Below, piece by piece: positions 8,807-16,819 of a DNA stretch of 64,000 nt. The stretch comes from JAFMIT01 sp049421205. GTDB taxonomy: Bacteria > Actinomycetota > Actinomycetes > S36-B12 > UBA5976. The translations under genes were made by a program, and so were the position numbers. The DNA is taken from the NCBI GenBank assembly GCA_049421205.1, contig JBMSMQ010000002.1:62001-126000 (forward strand). The letters run 5' to 3'. The stretch's first letter is position 1. Every line of letters begins with the position of its first letter. Under the pieces are notes generated by a model that was not told where the DNA came from, searched no databases, and saw only the letters and a list, made by a program, of their open reading frames with translations.

Positions 8807-8856
8807 CGAACAAATGTTCGAAAGCCAAGTAAACTCGCTTCTCGGGGTATTGTCAA
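8807..8856 (-). promoter_or_regulatory. SOS promoter with LexA box ahead of the dnaE2 operon
   Basis: On the minus strand a near-consensus promoter TTGACA (8851-8856), 17 bp, TTTACT (8828-8833) is followed by the LexA box CGAACATTTGTTCG (8807-8820), which matches the actinobacterial/Gram-positive consensus CGAAC-N4-GTTCG. The flanks extend the palindrome to 20 bp with only the central pair mismatched. The box lies at the expected transcription start, so bound LexA should block initiation. The -35 lies just beyond the stop of the alkA-like gene. Confidence 0.92.
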
Positions 8857-8860
8857 GCGA

Positions 8861-9496
8861 CTAAGACCATTTCTCCTCAGGTTCTAACACTCTCCAGCAA
8901 TACCACGCAGCAATAGATCGAAATGGGGCTGCTTCCTGAGCATATTCCCGAAATTCGCGCTCAGTGGGCGTTTCCGAGAGGCTGTGGGCAATCCCCCAAC
9001 CTTTTCTCACGGCATAATCCCCAACCGGCCAAATATCCAATCGACCAAGTGTGAACATCAAGAACATTTCGGCAGTCCAGCGCCCAATCCCCCACACTGG
9101 GGTTAGTTGGGCTATGACTTCCTCATCTGAAAGATTTGGGAAATCAGCGAGCACTATCTGTTTCGAAACAATAGCCGCAGAAAGCTCCTTTAAAGTTCGC
9201 ACCTTTGCACCAGAAAGCCCTAAAGACCTCAACTCACTTTCTGTTCGGTTCAAAACCTTGCGTGGTGTTATCGAACCATTCATACTTGTTTGCACGCGTT
9301 GACTGATTGAAAGTGCAGCACTTGAAGAAATTTGCTGGCCAATCACACTCAGTGCAAGCGATTCAAAATAGCGTGAACCCTCATTATCTTGTGGTTTCAA
9401 ATTAAAGCGTTGTCGAGTTTGTATGTATGGTGAAAGTGCAGGTATCGCCAATTGAATATGAGCAATACCTTCCGTAATGCGTCGGTTTGTTGTCAT
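8861..9496 (-). CDS. DNA-3-methyladenine glycosylase II-like protein (AlkA/HhH-GPD family)
   Basis: Base-excision repair glycosylase expected to remove alkylated purines, 211 residues. The HhH-GPD core is clear: LALSVIGQQISSSAA near residue 46 and the helix-hairpin-helix LTPVWGIGRWTAEMF near residue 130, followed by WPVGDYAVRKG with the catalytic Asp of the family. The C-terminal WYCWRVLE segment is also typical of AlkA. It lacks the N-terminal Ada-like domain of long AlkA proteins. Its ATG shares one base with the stop of the acyltransferase gene upstream, implying co-translation with it. The substrate is inferred from the family. Confidence 0.85.
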   Translation of the reverse strand: MTTNRRITEGIAHIQLAIPALSPYIQTRQRFNLKPQDNEGSRYFESLALSVIGQQISSSAALSISQRVQTSMNGSITPRKVLNRTESELRSLGLSGAKVRTLKELSAAIVSKQIVLADFPNLSDEEVIAQLTPVWGIGRWTAEMFLMFTLGRLDIWPVGDYAVRKGWGIAHSLSETPTEREFREYAQEAAPFRSIAAWYCWRVLEPEEKWS

Positions 9497-11283
9497 TAGG
9501 GAGCTAGGTACGCGCTTTGCGCCACTTCAATAAATGCCTTTACACCTTTTGGAGTCAAGTGAACACCATCAGAGGCAAAATAATCATTTTTACCTTCGGC
9601 AGCAAGCGCCCAATCAGCAATTCGAACGTTTGGATATCGTGCTGCGATTTTTGCAATTAAACGATTGTTTGGATCTTGCCACACCCGAGGTACTGATGCG
9701 TTAATAATTACTACTCGATCTACCTTTTTCAGATAGCCAAAGATACGAGTGAGATACAACTCTTTGAGTGTTCCGTTCACACCAAGATTAAGAATGACAT
9801 CGTATGAATCCCCATGTCGTTTTGCATAACGTTTTATCTGTCGCATCAAATCAGGTGCCTGAATAGCAACAGTTGCTTTAAATCCAGCAACATCAAAACC
9901 TTTTTCAAAACCATACTTGGCACCGAGCATTACCGAATCGCCATGCACCCACACTTCCCGCTCTTCTGGCTCATTAGGTGTACTCGTGATACTTGATGTA
10001 GAAACTCGCGTCGGTGAAATTGAAGGATCAAGAATAACCACTTTGCCAACAGCAAGTGGATCATTGTGGGCTGTTGTGACCGCGTTTGAACTAATCGCAG
10101 TAGCGGTAGTCAATGGGATTGCACATACAGTCGCAGTCATAACTGCAATCCAGCGTCGAGTTCGTGGCGATTGAGCTTTAATCTTTACCCAAGTTTGTGC
10201 AATTAATCCGCGTCGTATTGGGGTTTCAATGACACGATATGAAAATTCGGTAATTCCAATCATTACAATGATTTGAAATGTGTACACCATATAAGCAGGC
10301 GCATCGATATCCAAGCCTGGTCGCATAACTTGTATGACGATCCAATGCCAGAGATAGAGTCCATATGATCTAGTGCCAATCCATTGTAAGATAGGTACAC
10401 CTAAGATTTTAGAGATACGCGATGCTGGGTGTACGACGCTTGCAATTAATAGTGTTGTAGCAATGGCCGCCATTGGAAAACCAATTAAATAATGTTCGCC
10501 CGTAATTTGGTTAACATTCGTTAACGTCCATACAAGAATTAGTAGTGCCAGAATTCCAATTGCAGTTATTGTTCTTTCAACGGAGAGGGAATATCGTGCT
10601 TTAAAGTTTCGAGGTTTCCAAAACACCGCTAACGCAGCACCGAGGAATAATCCTGAGCTATGCGTGTGCGTTCCAAAATATAAAGCAGGTGGATATTCAC
10701 CATACGTATTCACCCCTGCAGTGGCCACCCACACCAGGGCAAGCCATGATGCGACTGCGCCAGCAACTGCCAATATTTGCATTCGTTTGAGCATGAGCGT
10801 GGGCGCTAAGAGGGCAATCAGAAGTGGCCAAAATGCATAAAACTGCGCTTCAATCGCCAAGGACCATGTGTGCTGAAGTAACGATGGTCGTCCAAGTTGT
10901 GCGAAATAGTCGTAATCCATAAAGATGAACCACCAATTGGAGAGACCCACACTTGCCCAAGGTAAATCAGCAAGGAATCGCTCAATGGTATCTGGCGCCC
11001 ACAATGCGACAAAAACTAGAATCACAAAAATCATAAAGATAAAAGCTGGAAGCAACCTTCGTGCTCGAGCTAAATAAAAACCTTTAAAGTCGATTTTCCC
11101 TAGTCGAATGAATCGATCTAGCAAAATCCATGTTATGAGGTACCCGCTCAAAACAAAAAAGATGTCGACCCCAAGAAAACCACCTGTCAGCAAACCAGCA
11201 TTCATGTGGTAAACGATGACAGCAATAATCGCAATTGCACGAATTCCATCGAGGGCGGCAACAGACTGCGTTGATGATTTCAA
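9496..11283 (-). CDS. Membrane acyltransferase with C-terminal SGNH domain (OafA/YrhL type)
   Basis: Integral membrane O-acyltransferase, 595 residues. The first 360 or so residues form the acyltransferase-3 domain with about ten membrane helices; the opening ALDGIRAIAI...YHMN and GVDIFFVLSGYL are family hallmarks. A periplasmic SGNH-hydrolase-like domain follows, with GDSVM near residue 444, the NLGVNGT block, and SDGVHLT near residue 575 carrying the catalytic Asp-His. Such two-domain proteins acetylate cell-surface glycans. The glycan substrate cannot be read here. The start is a TTG one base after the stop of the coiled-coil gene, without a strong ribosome site, so the exact N-terminus is uncertain. 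Confidence 0.88.
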   Translation of the reverse strand: MKSSTQSVAALDGIRAIAIIAVIVYHMNAGLLTGGFLGVDIFFVLSGYLITWILLDRFIRLGKIDFKGFYLARARRLLPAFIFMIFVILVFVALWAPDTIERFLADLPWASVGLSNWWFIFMDYDYFAQLGRPSLLQHTWSLAIEAQFYAFWPLLIALLAPTLMLKRMQILAVAGAVASWLALVWVATAGVNTYGEYPPALYFGTHTHSSGLFLGAALAVFWKPRNFKARYSLSVERTITAIGILALLILVWTLTNVNQITGEHYLIGFPMAAIATTLLIASVVHPASRISKILGVPILQWIGTRSYGLYLWHWIVIQVMRPGLDIDAPAYMVYTFQIIVMIGITEFSYRVIETPIRRGLIAQTWVKIKAQSPRTRRWIAVMTATVCAIPLTTATAISSNAVTTAHNDPLAVGKVVILDPSISPTRVSTSSITSTPNEPEEREVWVHGDSVMLGAKYGFEKGFDVAGFKATVAIQAPDLMRQIKRYAKRHGDSYDVILNLGVNGTLKELYLTRIFGYLKKVDRVVIINASVPRVWQDPNNRLIAKIAARYPNVRIADWALAAEGKNDYFASDGVHLTPKGVKAFIEVAQSAYLAP

Positions 11284-11284
11284 G

Positions 11285-11989
11285 TTAGGACTTACTATCC
11301 GACTGGTTCGACTTATGTGCTTGATGATCCAAAACCTCTAATGCTGCAACTACAGACTTCTGGGCTTTATCGTTGGCTACCTGTGATTTTTGCAGTAAGT
11401 CCAGAAGTGATTCCTGAGCAAGCCTTACCGCACCAAGTTGTTGATTAAGATTTTTCTGAAGTTTCTGGGCTTCCTCATTTGCCGCTTCAACAATTGCCTT
11501 TGCATCTGCTTCTGCATCTTTTCGTAACTTAGCAACTTCAGATTCAGCTTTGGCTACCACCTGTGAAGCAGCATCTTGGGCTGTTTTTGTTATCTGTGCC
11601 GCTTGCCTATCTGCACTTTTTAATGCAGTAGCGACATCGCTTTCGAGTGAGTCGGATTTTTTCTGAGCTGCCTGGATGATTTTCTCAGCCTGTTTCTCTG
11701 CATCCTCGATAATTTTTTCAGCCAGTTTTTTTGCCTCGGCTTCGCGCTGATGTACAGTCGAAAGGATCTGAACCGCAGTCTCAGCCGCCAATGCCTCTAA
11801 TTCTCTCTCAGAGAGTTCGGCAAAATCTTTTCTATTGCGAAGTTCCTCAAGTTCGGCTTCAAGTTTTTGAACGTAAGCGAGCATTTCATCAAGTGTCGTT
11901 GGAAGTTGAATCGCCACATCCTTCTTGTACCCAATCCAGTCAAGAAGTCCTTTTTTTACCGATTCGTTTGAGCGCGTATCTGACGACAT
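11285..11989 (-). CDS. DivIVA-like coiled-coil protein
   Basis: A 234-residue protein made almost wholly of charged Ala/Glu/Lys heptads from about residue 35 on, with many repeats of the form EAEADAKAIVEAANEE. Its short N-terminal domain and long coiled coil resemble DivIVA/Wag31 or other polar scaffold proteins, but the defining DivIVA N-terminal motif is not convincing. I choose the ATG at 11989 because GGAGGG lies 6 bases upstream; a longer reading to 12064 has no such support. It leads the minus-strand unit with the acyltransferase and AlkA-like genes. A role in polar growth or envelope organisation is inferred only. Confidence 0.6.
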   Translation of the reverse strand: MSSDTRSNESVKKGLLDWIGYKKDVAIQLPTTLDEMLAYVQKLEAELEELRNRKDFAELSERELEALAAETAVQILSTVHQREAEAKKLAEKIIEDAEKQAEKIIQAAQKKSDSLESDVATALKSADRQAAQITKTAQDAASQVVAKAESEVAKLRKDAEADAKAIVEAANEEAQKLQKNLNQQLGAVRLAQESLLDLLQKSQVANDKAQKSVVAALEVLDHQAHKSNQSDSKS

Positions 11990-12136
11990 TGAATTCCCTC
12001 CAGCACCGAAGGGTAATCTAAACATAAGGCAATTGAGTAGCCCATTGACGGTGCGAATCTTCAAGAAATCGCCATTTACGTCAATCGTAGGCTAAAGTTC
12101 TCCAAAACTAAAGACACCGTAAGGGGTGAAATCACC

Positions 12137-13363
12137 GTGAGGACCCTGGTCGTAGGAGCAGGTGGAGTCGGACGGGCAATTGCGAACATAGCTTCGCGTC
12201 GTAATTTCTTGACCAGCATGGTTATTGCTGACTACACATTAGAAAAAGCACAAGCTGCAGTAAACAGGGTTAATGACCCTCGATTCTCAGCGGCAGAAGT
12301 AAATGCCTCAGATCTTGAGGCGCTTCGAGAACTCATTCGAGAAGTGAAACCAGATATCGTGATCAATGCTGTTGATCCACGTTTCGTAATGCCTATATTC
12401 CTTGCTTGCGAATTAGAGCGGGTGAACTACATGGATATGGCAATGTCTCTATCGCGTGTTCATCCACTTCTTCCTCACGCCGAAACCGGCGTGAAACTCG
12501 GCGATGAGCAGTTTGCGCGAGATTGGAATTGGTCTGAGCGAGGAATATTCGCGCTTGTTGGCATGGGAATTGAACCTGGCATGAGCGATGTTTTCGCACG
12601 CTATGCAAGTGACGAGATTTTCAGCCGCATTGATCAAATCACCGTTTTCGACGGCTCAAATCTTCGAGTGGAAGGGTATGACTTCGCCCCATCATTTTCG
12701 ATTTGGACCACCATCGAAGAGTGTCTCAATCCCCCACTTGTTTGGGAAGATGGTCGGGGATGGTTCACGACTGAACCATTTAGCGAACCTGAAATTTTCG
12801 ACTTCCCTGACGGTATTGGCCCAGTTGAATGTGTCAATGTTGAACACGAAGAAGTTGTACTCATCCCCCAGAAAGTTGATGCTAAAAAGGTAAACTTCAA
12901 GTACGGACTTGGTGCCGAGTTCATCAATATTCTAAAGACTATACATATGATTGGTCTCGATAGAAAAGAAAACGTTGATGTTCAAGGGTTGCAAGTTTCA
13001 CCTCGAGATTTGTTGGCCGCTTCCTTACCAGATCCTGCAAATCTTGGTGAACGAATGACAGGAAAGACGTGTGCCGGAACACTCGTCAAAGGTCTCGACA
13101 AAGGTGGAGTGCCGAAGGCTGTTTACATCTATCATGTTGTTGACAACACATGGTCAATGCAAGAGTACGGAGACCAAGCAGTTGTGTGGCAAACAGCTCT
13201 GAACCCTGTGATTGCTCTTGAGTTGATTCATGATGGAATTTGGAAACCAGAAGGCGTCAATGGTCCTGAATGGTTTGACCCAAAACCATTCTTGGCCAAA
13301 GTCGAAGAGTTTGGTGCACCCTGGAAAATTCGAACGGAAGATCCATCGGGCATCATTCCTTAA
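12137..13363 (+). CDS. Saccharopine dehydrogenase family protein
   Basis: NAD(P)-dependent reductase, 408 residues. An N-terminal Rossmann fold begins at once (VVGAGGVGRAIANIA, residues 5-19), followed by KPDIVINAVDPRFVMP, and a saccharopine-dehydrogenase-type C-terminal domain with the GMGIEPGMSDVFA turn near residue 142. The closest functional class from memory is carboxynorspermidine dehydrogenase/synthase or related lysine-polyamine enzymes, but no pathway partner lies nearby, so the substrate is open. The start is GTG after AAGGGGTG. It is a single-gene unit facing away from the DivIVA-like gene and convergent with the DoxX gene, with only two bases between the stops. Confidence 0.85.
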   Translation: MRTLVVGAGGVGRAIANIASRRNFLTSMVIADYTLEKAQAAVNRVNDPRFSAAEVNASDLEALRELIREVKPDIVINAVDPRFVMPIFLACELERVNYMDMAMSLSRVHPLLPHAETGVKLGDEQFARDWNWSERGIFALVGMGIEPGMSDVFARYASDEIFSRIDQITVFDGSNLRVEGYDFAPSFSIWTTIEECLNPPLVWEDGRGWFTTEPFSEPEIFDFPDGIGPVECVNVEHEEVVLIPQKVDAKKVNFKYGLGAEFINILKTIHMIGLDRKENVDVQGLQVSPRDLLAASLPDPANLGERMTGKTCAGTLVKGLDKGGVPKAVYIYHVVDNTWSMQEYGDQAVVWQTALNPVIALELIHDGIWKPEGVNGPEWFDPKPFLAKVEEFGAPWKIRTEDPSGIIP

Positions 13364-13365
13364 TT

Positions 13366-13719
13366 TCAACCAACAATAGAGAGTGCAAAAACACCAATTA
13401 GCAAAAGTGCGGCTGGAGCGATTGAACCCTTAATGTCTTTAGACTTTAGGTGAAAAAGAATTGCGCCTGCAAGTATGACGCATAGTCCAACAACCGCAGC
13501 ACGCTGTGACCACTCGGGAACAAATGCGAAATAGTTACCAGTAACAGCAGCGACACCGCCGAGGAGTTCAAGTGCTCCAATCTGACGAAGAATTCGCGTG
13601 TAATTTAGTTTTTTCGCAATTGCAATTGCACTTGGGTGGTTGGTTAATTTCCCCGAACCCGCTAGAGCCATCAATATTCCGAGTCCTGAGGTGAGAGCGA
13701 CATAGAGTGAAGTTGACAT
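13366..13719 (-). CDS. DoxX family membrane protein
   Basis: A 117-residue membrane protein with four predicted hydrophobic segments. The first carries LTSGLGILMALAGSGKLT and is followed by IGALELLGGVAAV, the DoxX/DoxX-like pattern. Function of these small proteins is poorly known. A strong ribosome site (AGGAGG) sits 5 bases before the ATG at 13719, which decides the start over a longer upstream reading that would overlap the divergent ybaK gene. It forms a single-gene unit. Confidence 0.8.
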   Translation of the reverse strand: MSTSLYVALTSGLGILMALAGSGKLTNHPSAIAIAKKLNYTRILRQIGALELLGGVAAVTGNYFAFVPEWSQRAAVVGLCVILAGAILFHLKSKDIKGSIAPAALLLIGVFALSIVG

Positions 13720-13761
13720 ACATCCTCCTTGGTGAAAAGTGTAACCAAGTACCATTTGTAA

Positions 13762-14253
13762 ATGGTCGAAAATCATCCCGCCGTGTCGCGAGTTCGTGAA
13801 GTTTTTCAATCAAATAATCTTCCATTCGAAATGAAGATATTCGAAGAAGGTACTCATACAGCAATAGCCGCTGCTGAAGCGCTCGGAGTCGAGATAGGAC
13901 AAATTGCTTCTTCAATCGTTTTCAAACTCATCATTGATGGTGAAGAAATCCCGCTTCTGGTTATAACCTCTGGCCAACACAAAGTAGATACCGCAAAAGT
14001 TGCGAGGTTTCTTGGTGTAGAAAAGGTTCATCGAGCAGATGCAGAGTTTGTTCGAAATGCTTCAGGGTTTGCCATTGGCGGGGTCGCACCAGTTGGGTGG
14101 AGCGATAAACCACGTGCAATTATTGATATTGCGCTCCAGCAATTTTCGACCATATGGGCAGCAGCTGGGCATCCTTATACCGTCTTCGCAACATCCTATG
14201 GTGAACTTCAAGTTCTCGCAGGTGCTGAGCCACTTGATGTTGGACAAAACTGA
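13762..14253 (+). CDS. YbaK/EbsC family aminoacyl-tRNA deacylase-like protein
   Basis: A 163-residue protein of the YbaK/ProX fold, which hydrolyses mischarged aminoacyl-tRNA. It shows the core GTHTAIAAAEALGVEIGQIASSIVFK with the conserved lysine, and ASGFAIGGVAPVGW near residue 99, the glycine-rich catalytic loop of the family. The tRNA specificity cannot be told. It sits first in the plus-strand block that continues into crtA with a 42-bp gap. A -10-like TACCAT lies 6 bases before the ATG with no ribosome site, suggesting a leaderless message. Confidence 0.88.
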   Translation: MVENHPAVSRVREVFQSNNLPFEMKIFEEGTHTAIAAAEALGVEIGQIASSIVFKLIIDGEEIPLLVITSGQHKVDTAKVARFLGVEKVHRADAEFVRNASGFAIGGVAPVGWSDKPRAIIDIALQQFSTIWAAAGHPYTVFATSYGELQVLAGAEPLDVGQN

Positions 14254-14295
14254 CACTGCACCAATAAGTTTTCAAACTACGCTTGAGGTGTGGGA

Positions 14296-14952
14296 ATGAT
14301 AGTTCGAATCGATAGTTGGCAGACGAATCATGCTAGTCGAGCATTGATTGCAATTGCACTTCTCAGATTTGGTTTTCGAAAAATACCAGGATTAACGTTT
14401 TACAAAATCCTCGGTACGGGTAAAGGCGAAACGTTTACCGTGAACGATGCAGATCCCTCACACTGGGTATTGTTGACCACATGGAATGGTGAAAACCATA
14501 AACACATTGAAAAGCACTTATTAGTACGCGCATTAAACTCAATTGCCGCATCACATCGACAATTGCTATTGAAACCCATAAGCACCCGCGGCACATGGGC
14601 GAAAGCCTCGCCATTCATTATTGAGCCATCTATGAACCCTGATGCTGCTATCGCAGTTATCACACGAGCCCGGATCAAAGTTCGATGGTGGCGATACTTC
14701 TACTCCCAGGTTCCGCCTGTCATTATCGATCTACAGCGGGCCGAAGGATTGCAAGAACGATTTGGGATTGGCGAAGCGCCAGTTGGACTTCAGGGAACGT
14801 TTAGCATCTGGAAGAATCATGATGCAATCAAAAATTTTGCATATCAGACAAAGTCTCACCAAGAGGTCATTCAACAAACATCAACACATAACTGGTATGC
14901 AGAAGAGTTATTTGCAAGATTTGAAATCCTTTCCGATGTGGATGTGAAATGA
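14296..14952 (+). CDS. crtA: CrtA-like carotenoid monooxygenase (spheroidene monooxygenase family)
   Basis: A 218-residue protein resembling spheroidene monooxygenase, which oxygenates C-2 of acyclic carotenoids (keto or hydroxy). Diagnostic stretches are GFRKIPGLTFYKILGTGKG near residue 25, GTFSIWKNHDAIKNFAY near residue 173 and the C-terminal NWYAEELFARFEIL. ATG at 14296 is chosen since GAGG lies 7 bases upstream; a GTG at 14290 is in frame. It is coupled by ATGA to cruF. Position beside cruF, cruG and crtD supports a role in modifying the psi end group of an acyclic carotenoid. Whether the product is 2-keto or 2-hydroxy is not decidable here. Confidence 0.85.
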   Translation: MIVRIDSWQTNHASRALIAIALLRFGFRKIPGLTFYKILGTGKGETFTVNDADPSHWVLLTTWNGENHKHIEKHLLVRALNSIAASHRQLLLKPISTRGTWAKASPFIIEPSMNPDAAIAVITRARIKVRWWRYFYSQVPPVIIDLQRAEGLQERFGIGEAPVGLQGTFSIWKNHDAIKNFAYQTKSHQEVIQQTSTHNWYAEELFARFEILSDVDVK

Positions 14953-15719
14953 AACTTGTGAATAACTTTCGCATAAAAATTCTGAGTGCTCCTTTAGCTT
15001 GGGGATTTTTCTTTATCACTCTCTTCTTACATATTGTGTGGCCATTGACAGATGGATCTATTCAAGCAACTCTTACCACGCTCGCGGTGCTGACATTAGC
15101 AAGTTCAAGTTTTAGTGCAGCACTCCAAAATCTTGGAATCAAGCGCGCGCTCATCGCTTTACTCACTGTCACTTCCATGGCTTTTCTGATCGAAAAAGTC
15201 GGCTCCACAACCGGAATTCCATTTGGCAGTTATTCTTATTCTGAAATACTCAATCCGCAATTTTTTGGTGTCCCTATCGCGGTTATGTTTGCCTGGTTTG
15301 CAATGACTTGGGTAATGTGTGTGTTTGTCCAAGATATCAATGGCTCCTTGGGCAAGAAAGCAATGCTGGTAGGACTTCTCTTAACTGGATGGGACTTTTA
15401 CCTCGATCCGCAAATGACATCAAAAGAGTATTGGATTTGGAATACAACGTCTCCATCTCTACCGGGCATTCCTGAAATTCCACTTACCAATTACGTGGGA
15501 TGGTTTATCTCAGGAACTTTTCTTGCGTCGGTTGTGTTATATCTGATCGGTAGCCATACAGTGGATAGAACACTTTCGAAATTAGTTGTGCTCTGGACAA
15601 TCGTTGGTGGATTTATTCTCCACGCCATCTTTTGGAGAGATCTTTACATTGGACTTTGGGGCTTACTCGCTATGGGTTTACTCTGGATGGGCGTGGAGCG
15701 TTTGCGAAGAAGCCTATGA
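14949..15719 (+). CDS. cruF: CruF-like carotenoid 1,2-hydratase
   Basis: Integral membrane protein, 256 residues, about seven helices, of the carotenoid biosynthesis (DUF422/CruF) family, which adds water across the C-1,2 double bond of psi ends. Signature residues are in EKVGSTTGIPFGSYSY near residue 82, the GWDFYLDPQM segment near residue 147, and PLTNYVGWF near residue 177. Overlap by ATGA at both ends ties it to crtA and the following glycosyltransferase. The family call is firm; the substrate (lycopene or a derivative) is inferred from neighbours. Confidence 0.9.
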   Translation: MKLVNNFRIKILSAPLAWGFFFITLFLHIVWPLTDGSIQATLTTLAVLTLASSSFSAALQNLGIKRALIALLTVTSMAFLIEKVGSTTGIPFGSYSYSEILNPQFFGVPIAVMFAWFAMTWVMCVFVQDINGSLGKKAMLVGLLLTGWDFYLDPQMTSKEYWIWNTTSPSLPGIPEIPLTNYVGWFISGTFLASVVLYLIGSHTVDRTLSKLVVLWTIVGGFILHAIFWRDLYIGLWGLLAMGLLWMGVERLRRSL

Positions 15720-16819
15720 TACTCATTTCTTTCATTGTCACCCTGATTTCACTTGGACTATTTCTCAACACGACCAGAAACGTTCTACTATTGAGAAAGA
15801 AATTCCCTAAAGCCCACCAACCAAGAGTCTCTGTGCTCATCCCAGCAAGAAATGAATCAGAGTCAATACCCCAACTCGTTGCAAGTTTAAAACTACAGGA
15901 CTACCCCGATTTTCATATTGTAATTCTTGACGATGATTCAAGTGACAACACCTTTGCAATCGCGAGTGACCTCACCTCGGGCGATTCACGGTTTCTCGTA
16001 CTTCAGGGTGAAAAAGAAATTCCTCAAGGATGGCTTGGTAAACAATGGGCTTGTCATCAACTTTCTATGAAGGCCGATGGTGAAGTTCTCTGCTTCATTG
16101 ATGCAGATGTGACCTTATCTCCTGCTGCACTATCAGCGTCAATCAATCAAATGTTTGGGCTAAACGTTGACCTCATTTGTCCATACCCTCAACAACGAAC
16201 ATACACATTCTTCGCGCAAATAGTTCAGCCACTGTTGCAATGGTCCTGGATGGCAACCCTTCCCCTTGATCTTGCTATGAAAAGTCCTCGCCCATCCCTT
16301 AGTGCAGGTAACGGACAGCTCTTACTAGTGAAACGCGATGTTTATACGACAATCGGTGGGCATGAATCGGTGAAGTCTGAAATTCTTGAAGATATCGAAC
16401 TTGTGAAGGAGGTAAAGCGCTCAGGTGGCAAAGGTGGGGTTTGGGACGGAAGCAAGATTGCAACTTGCTCGATGTATAAAACAAATGCTGAACTGTTTAA
16501 CGGATATGCAAAGTCACTATGGAAAGCATTTGGTTCAATCTTCGGAGGAGTTGCAATCTCGCTTTTTCTGCTGACACTCTTCTTGCAACCTCTATTTTTT
16601 CTCTCCGCATCAGACATAAAAATCCAGGTCTTATCGCTCCTATCAATTGGCCTCGTTCTACTCAGTCGGATCTTGGTTCATCGTCAGTTTCAATATCCAA
16701 TTTCAACATCACTTTTATACCCTTTTTCCGTTATGGCATTCTTCGCTCTGATGATGGTCTCCATCACAAAGAAACAACGAGGAACTATCACTTGGAAAGC
16801 GAGAGCGTTACATGGCTAA
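15716..16819 (+). CDS. cruG: Family 2 glycosyltransferase, CruG-like (carotenoid glycosylation)
   Basis: Membrane-associated GT2 enzyme, 367 residues: an N-terminal membrane helix, a GT-A domain (VLIPARNESESI near residue 41, ILDDDSSDNT, the DxD motif in CFIDADV near residue 125, LEDIELVKEVK near residue 226), then three or so C-terminal membrane segments. In cyanobacteria and others cruG, the carotenoid 2-O-glycosyltransferase, adjoins cruF as here. ATG at 15716 overlaps the cruF stop by ATGA, which decides the start. The sugar donor is unknown. A CrtQ-like role is the alternative. Confidence 0.8.
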   Translation: MILISFIVTLISLGLFLNTTRNVLLLRKKFPKAHQPRVSVLIPARNESESIPQLVASLKLQDYPDFHIVILDDDSSDNTFAIASDLTSGDSRFLVLQGEKEIPQGWLGKQWACHQLSMKADGEVLCFIDADVTLSPAALSASINQMFGLNVDLICPYPQQRTYTFFAQIVQPLLQWSWMATLPLDLAMKSPRPSLSAGNGQLLLVKRDVYTTIGGHESVKSEILEDIELVKEVKRSGGKGGVWDGSKIATCSMYKTNAELFNGYAKSLWKAFGSIFGGVAISLFLLTLFLQPLFFLSASDIKIQVLSLLSIGLVLLSRILVHRQFQYPISTSLLYPFSVMAFFALMMVSITKKQRGTITWKARALHG

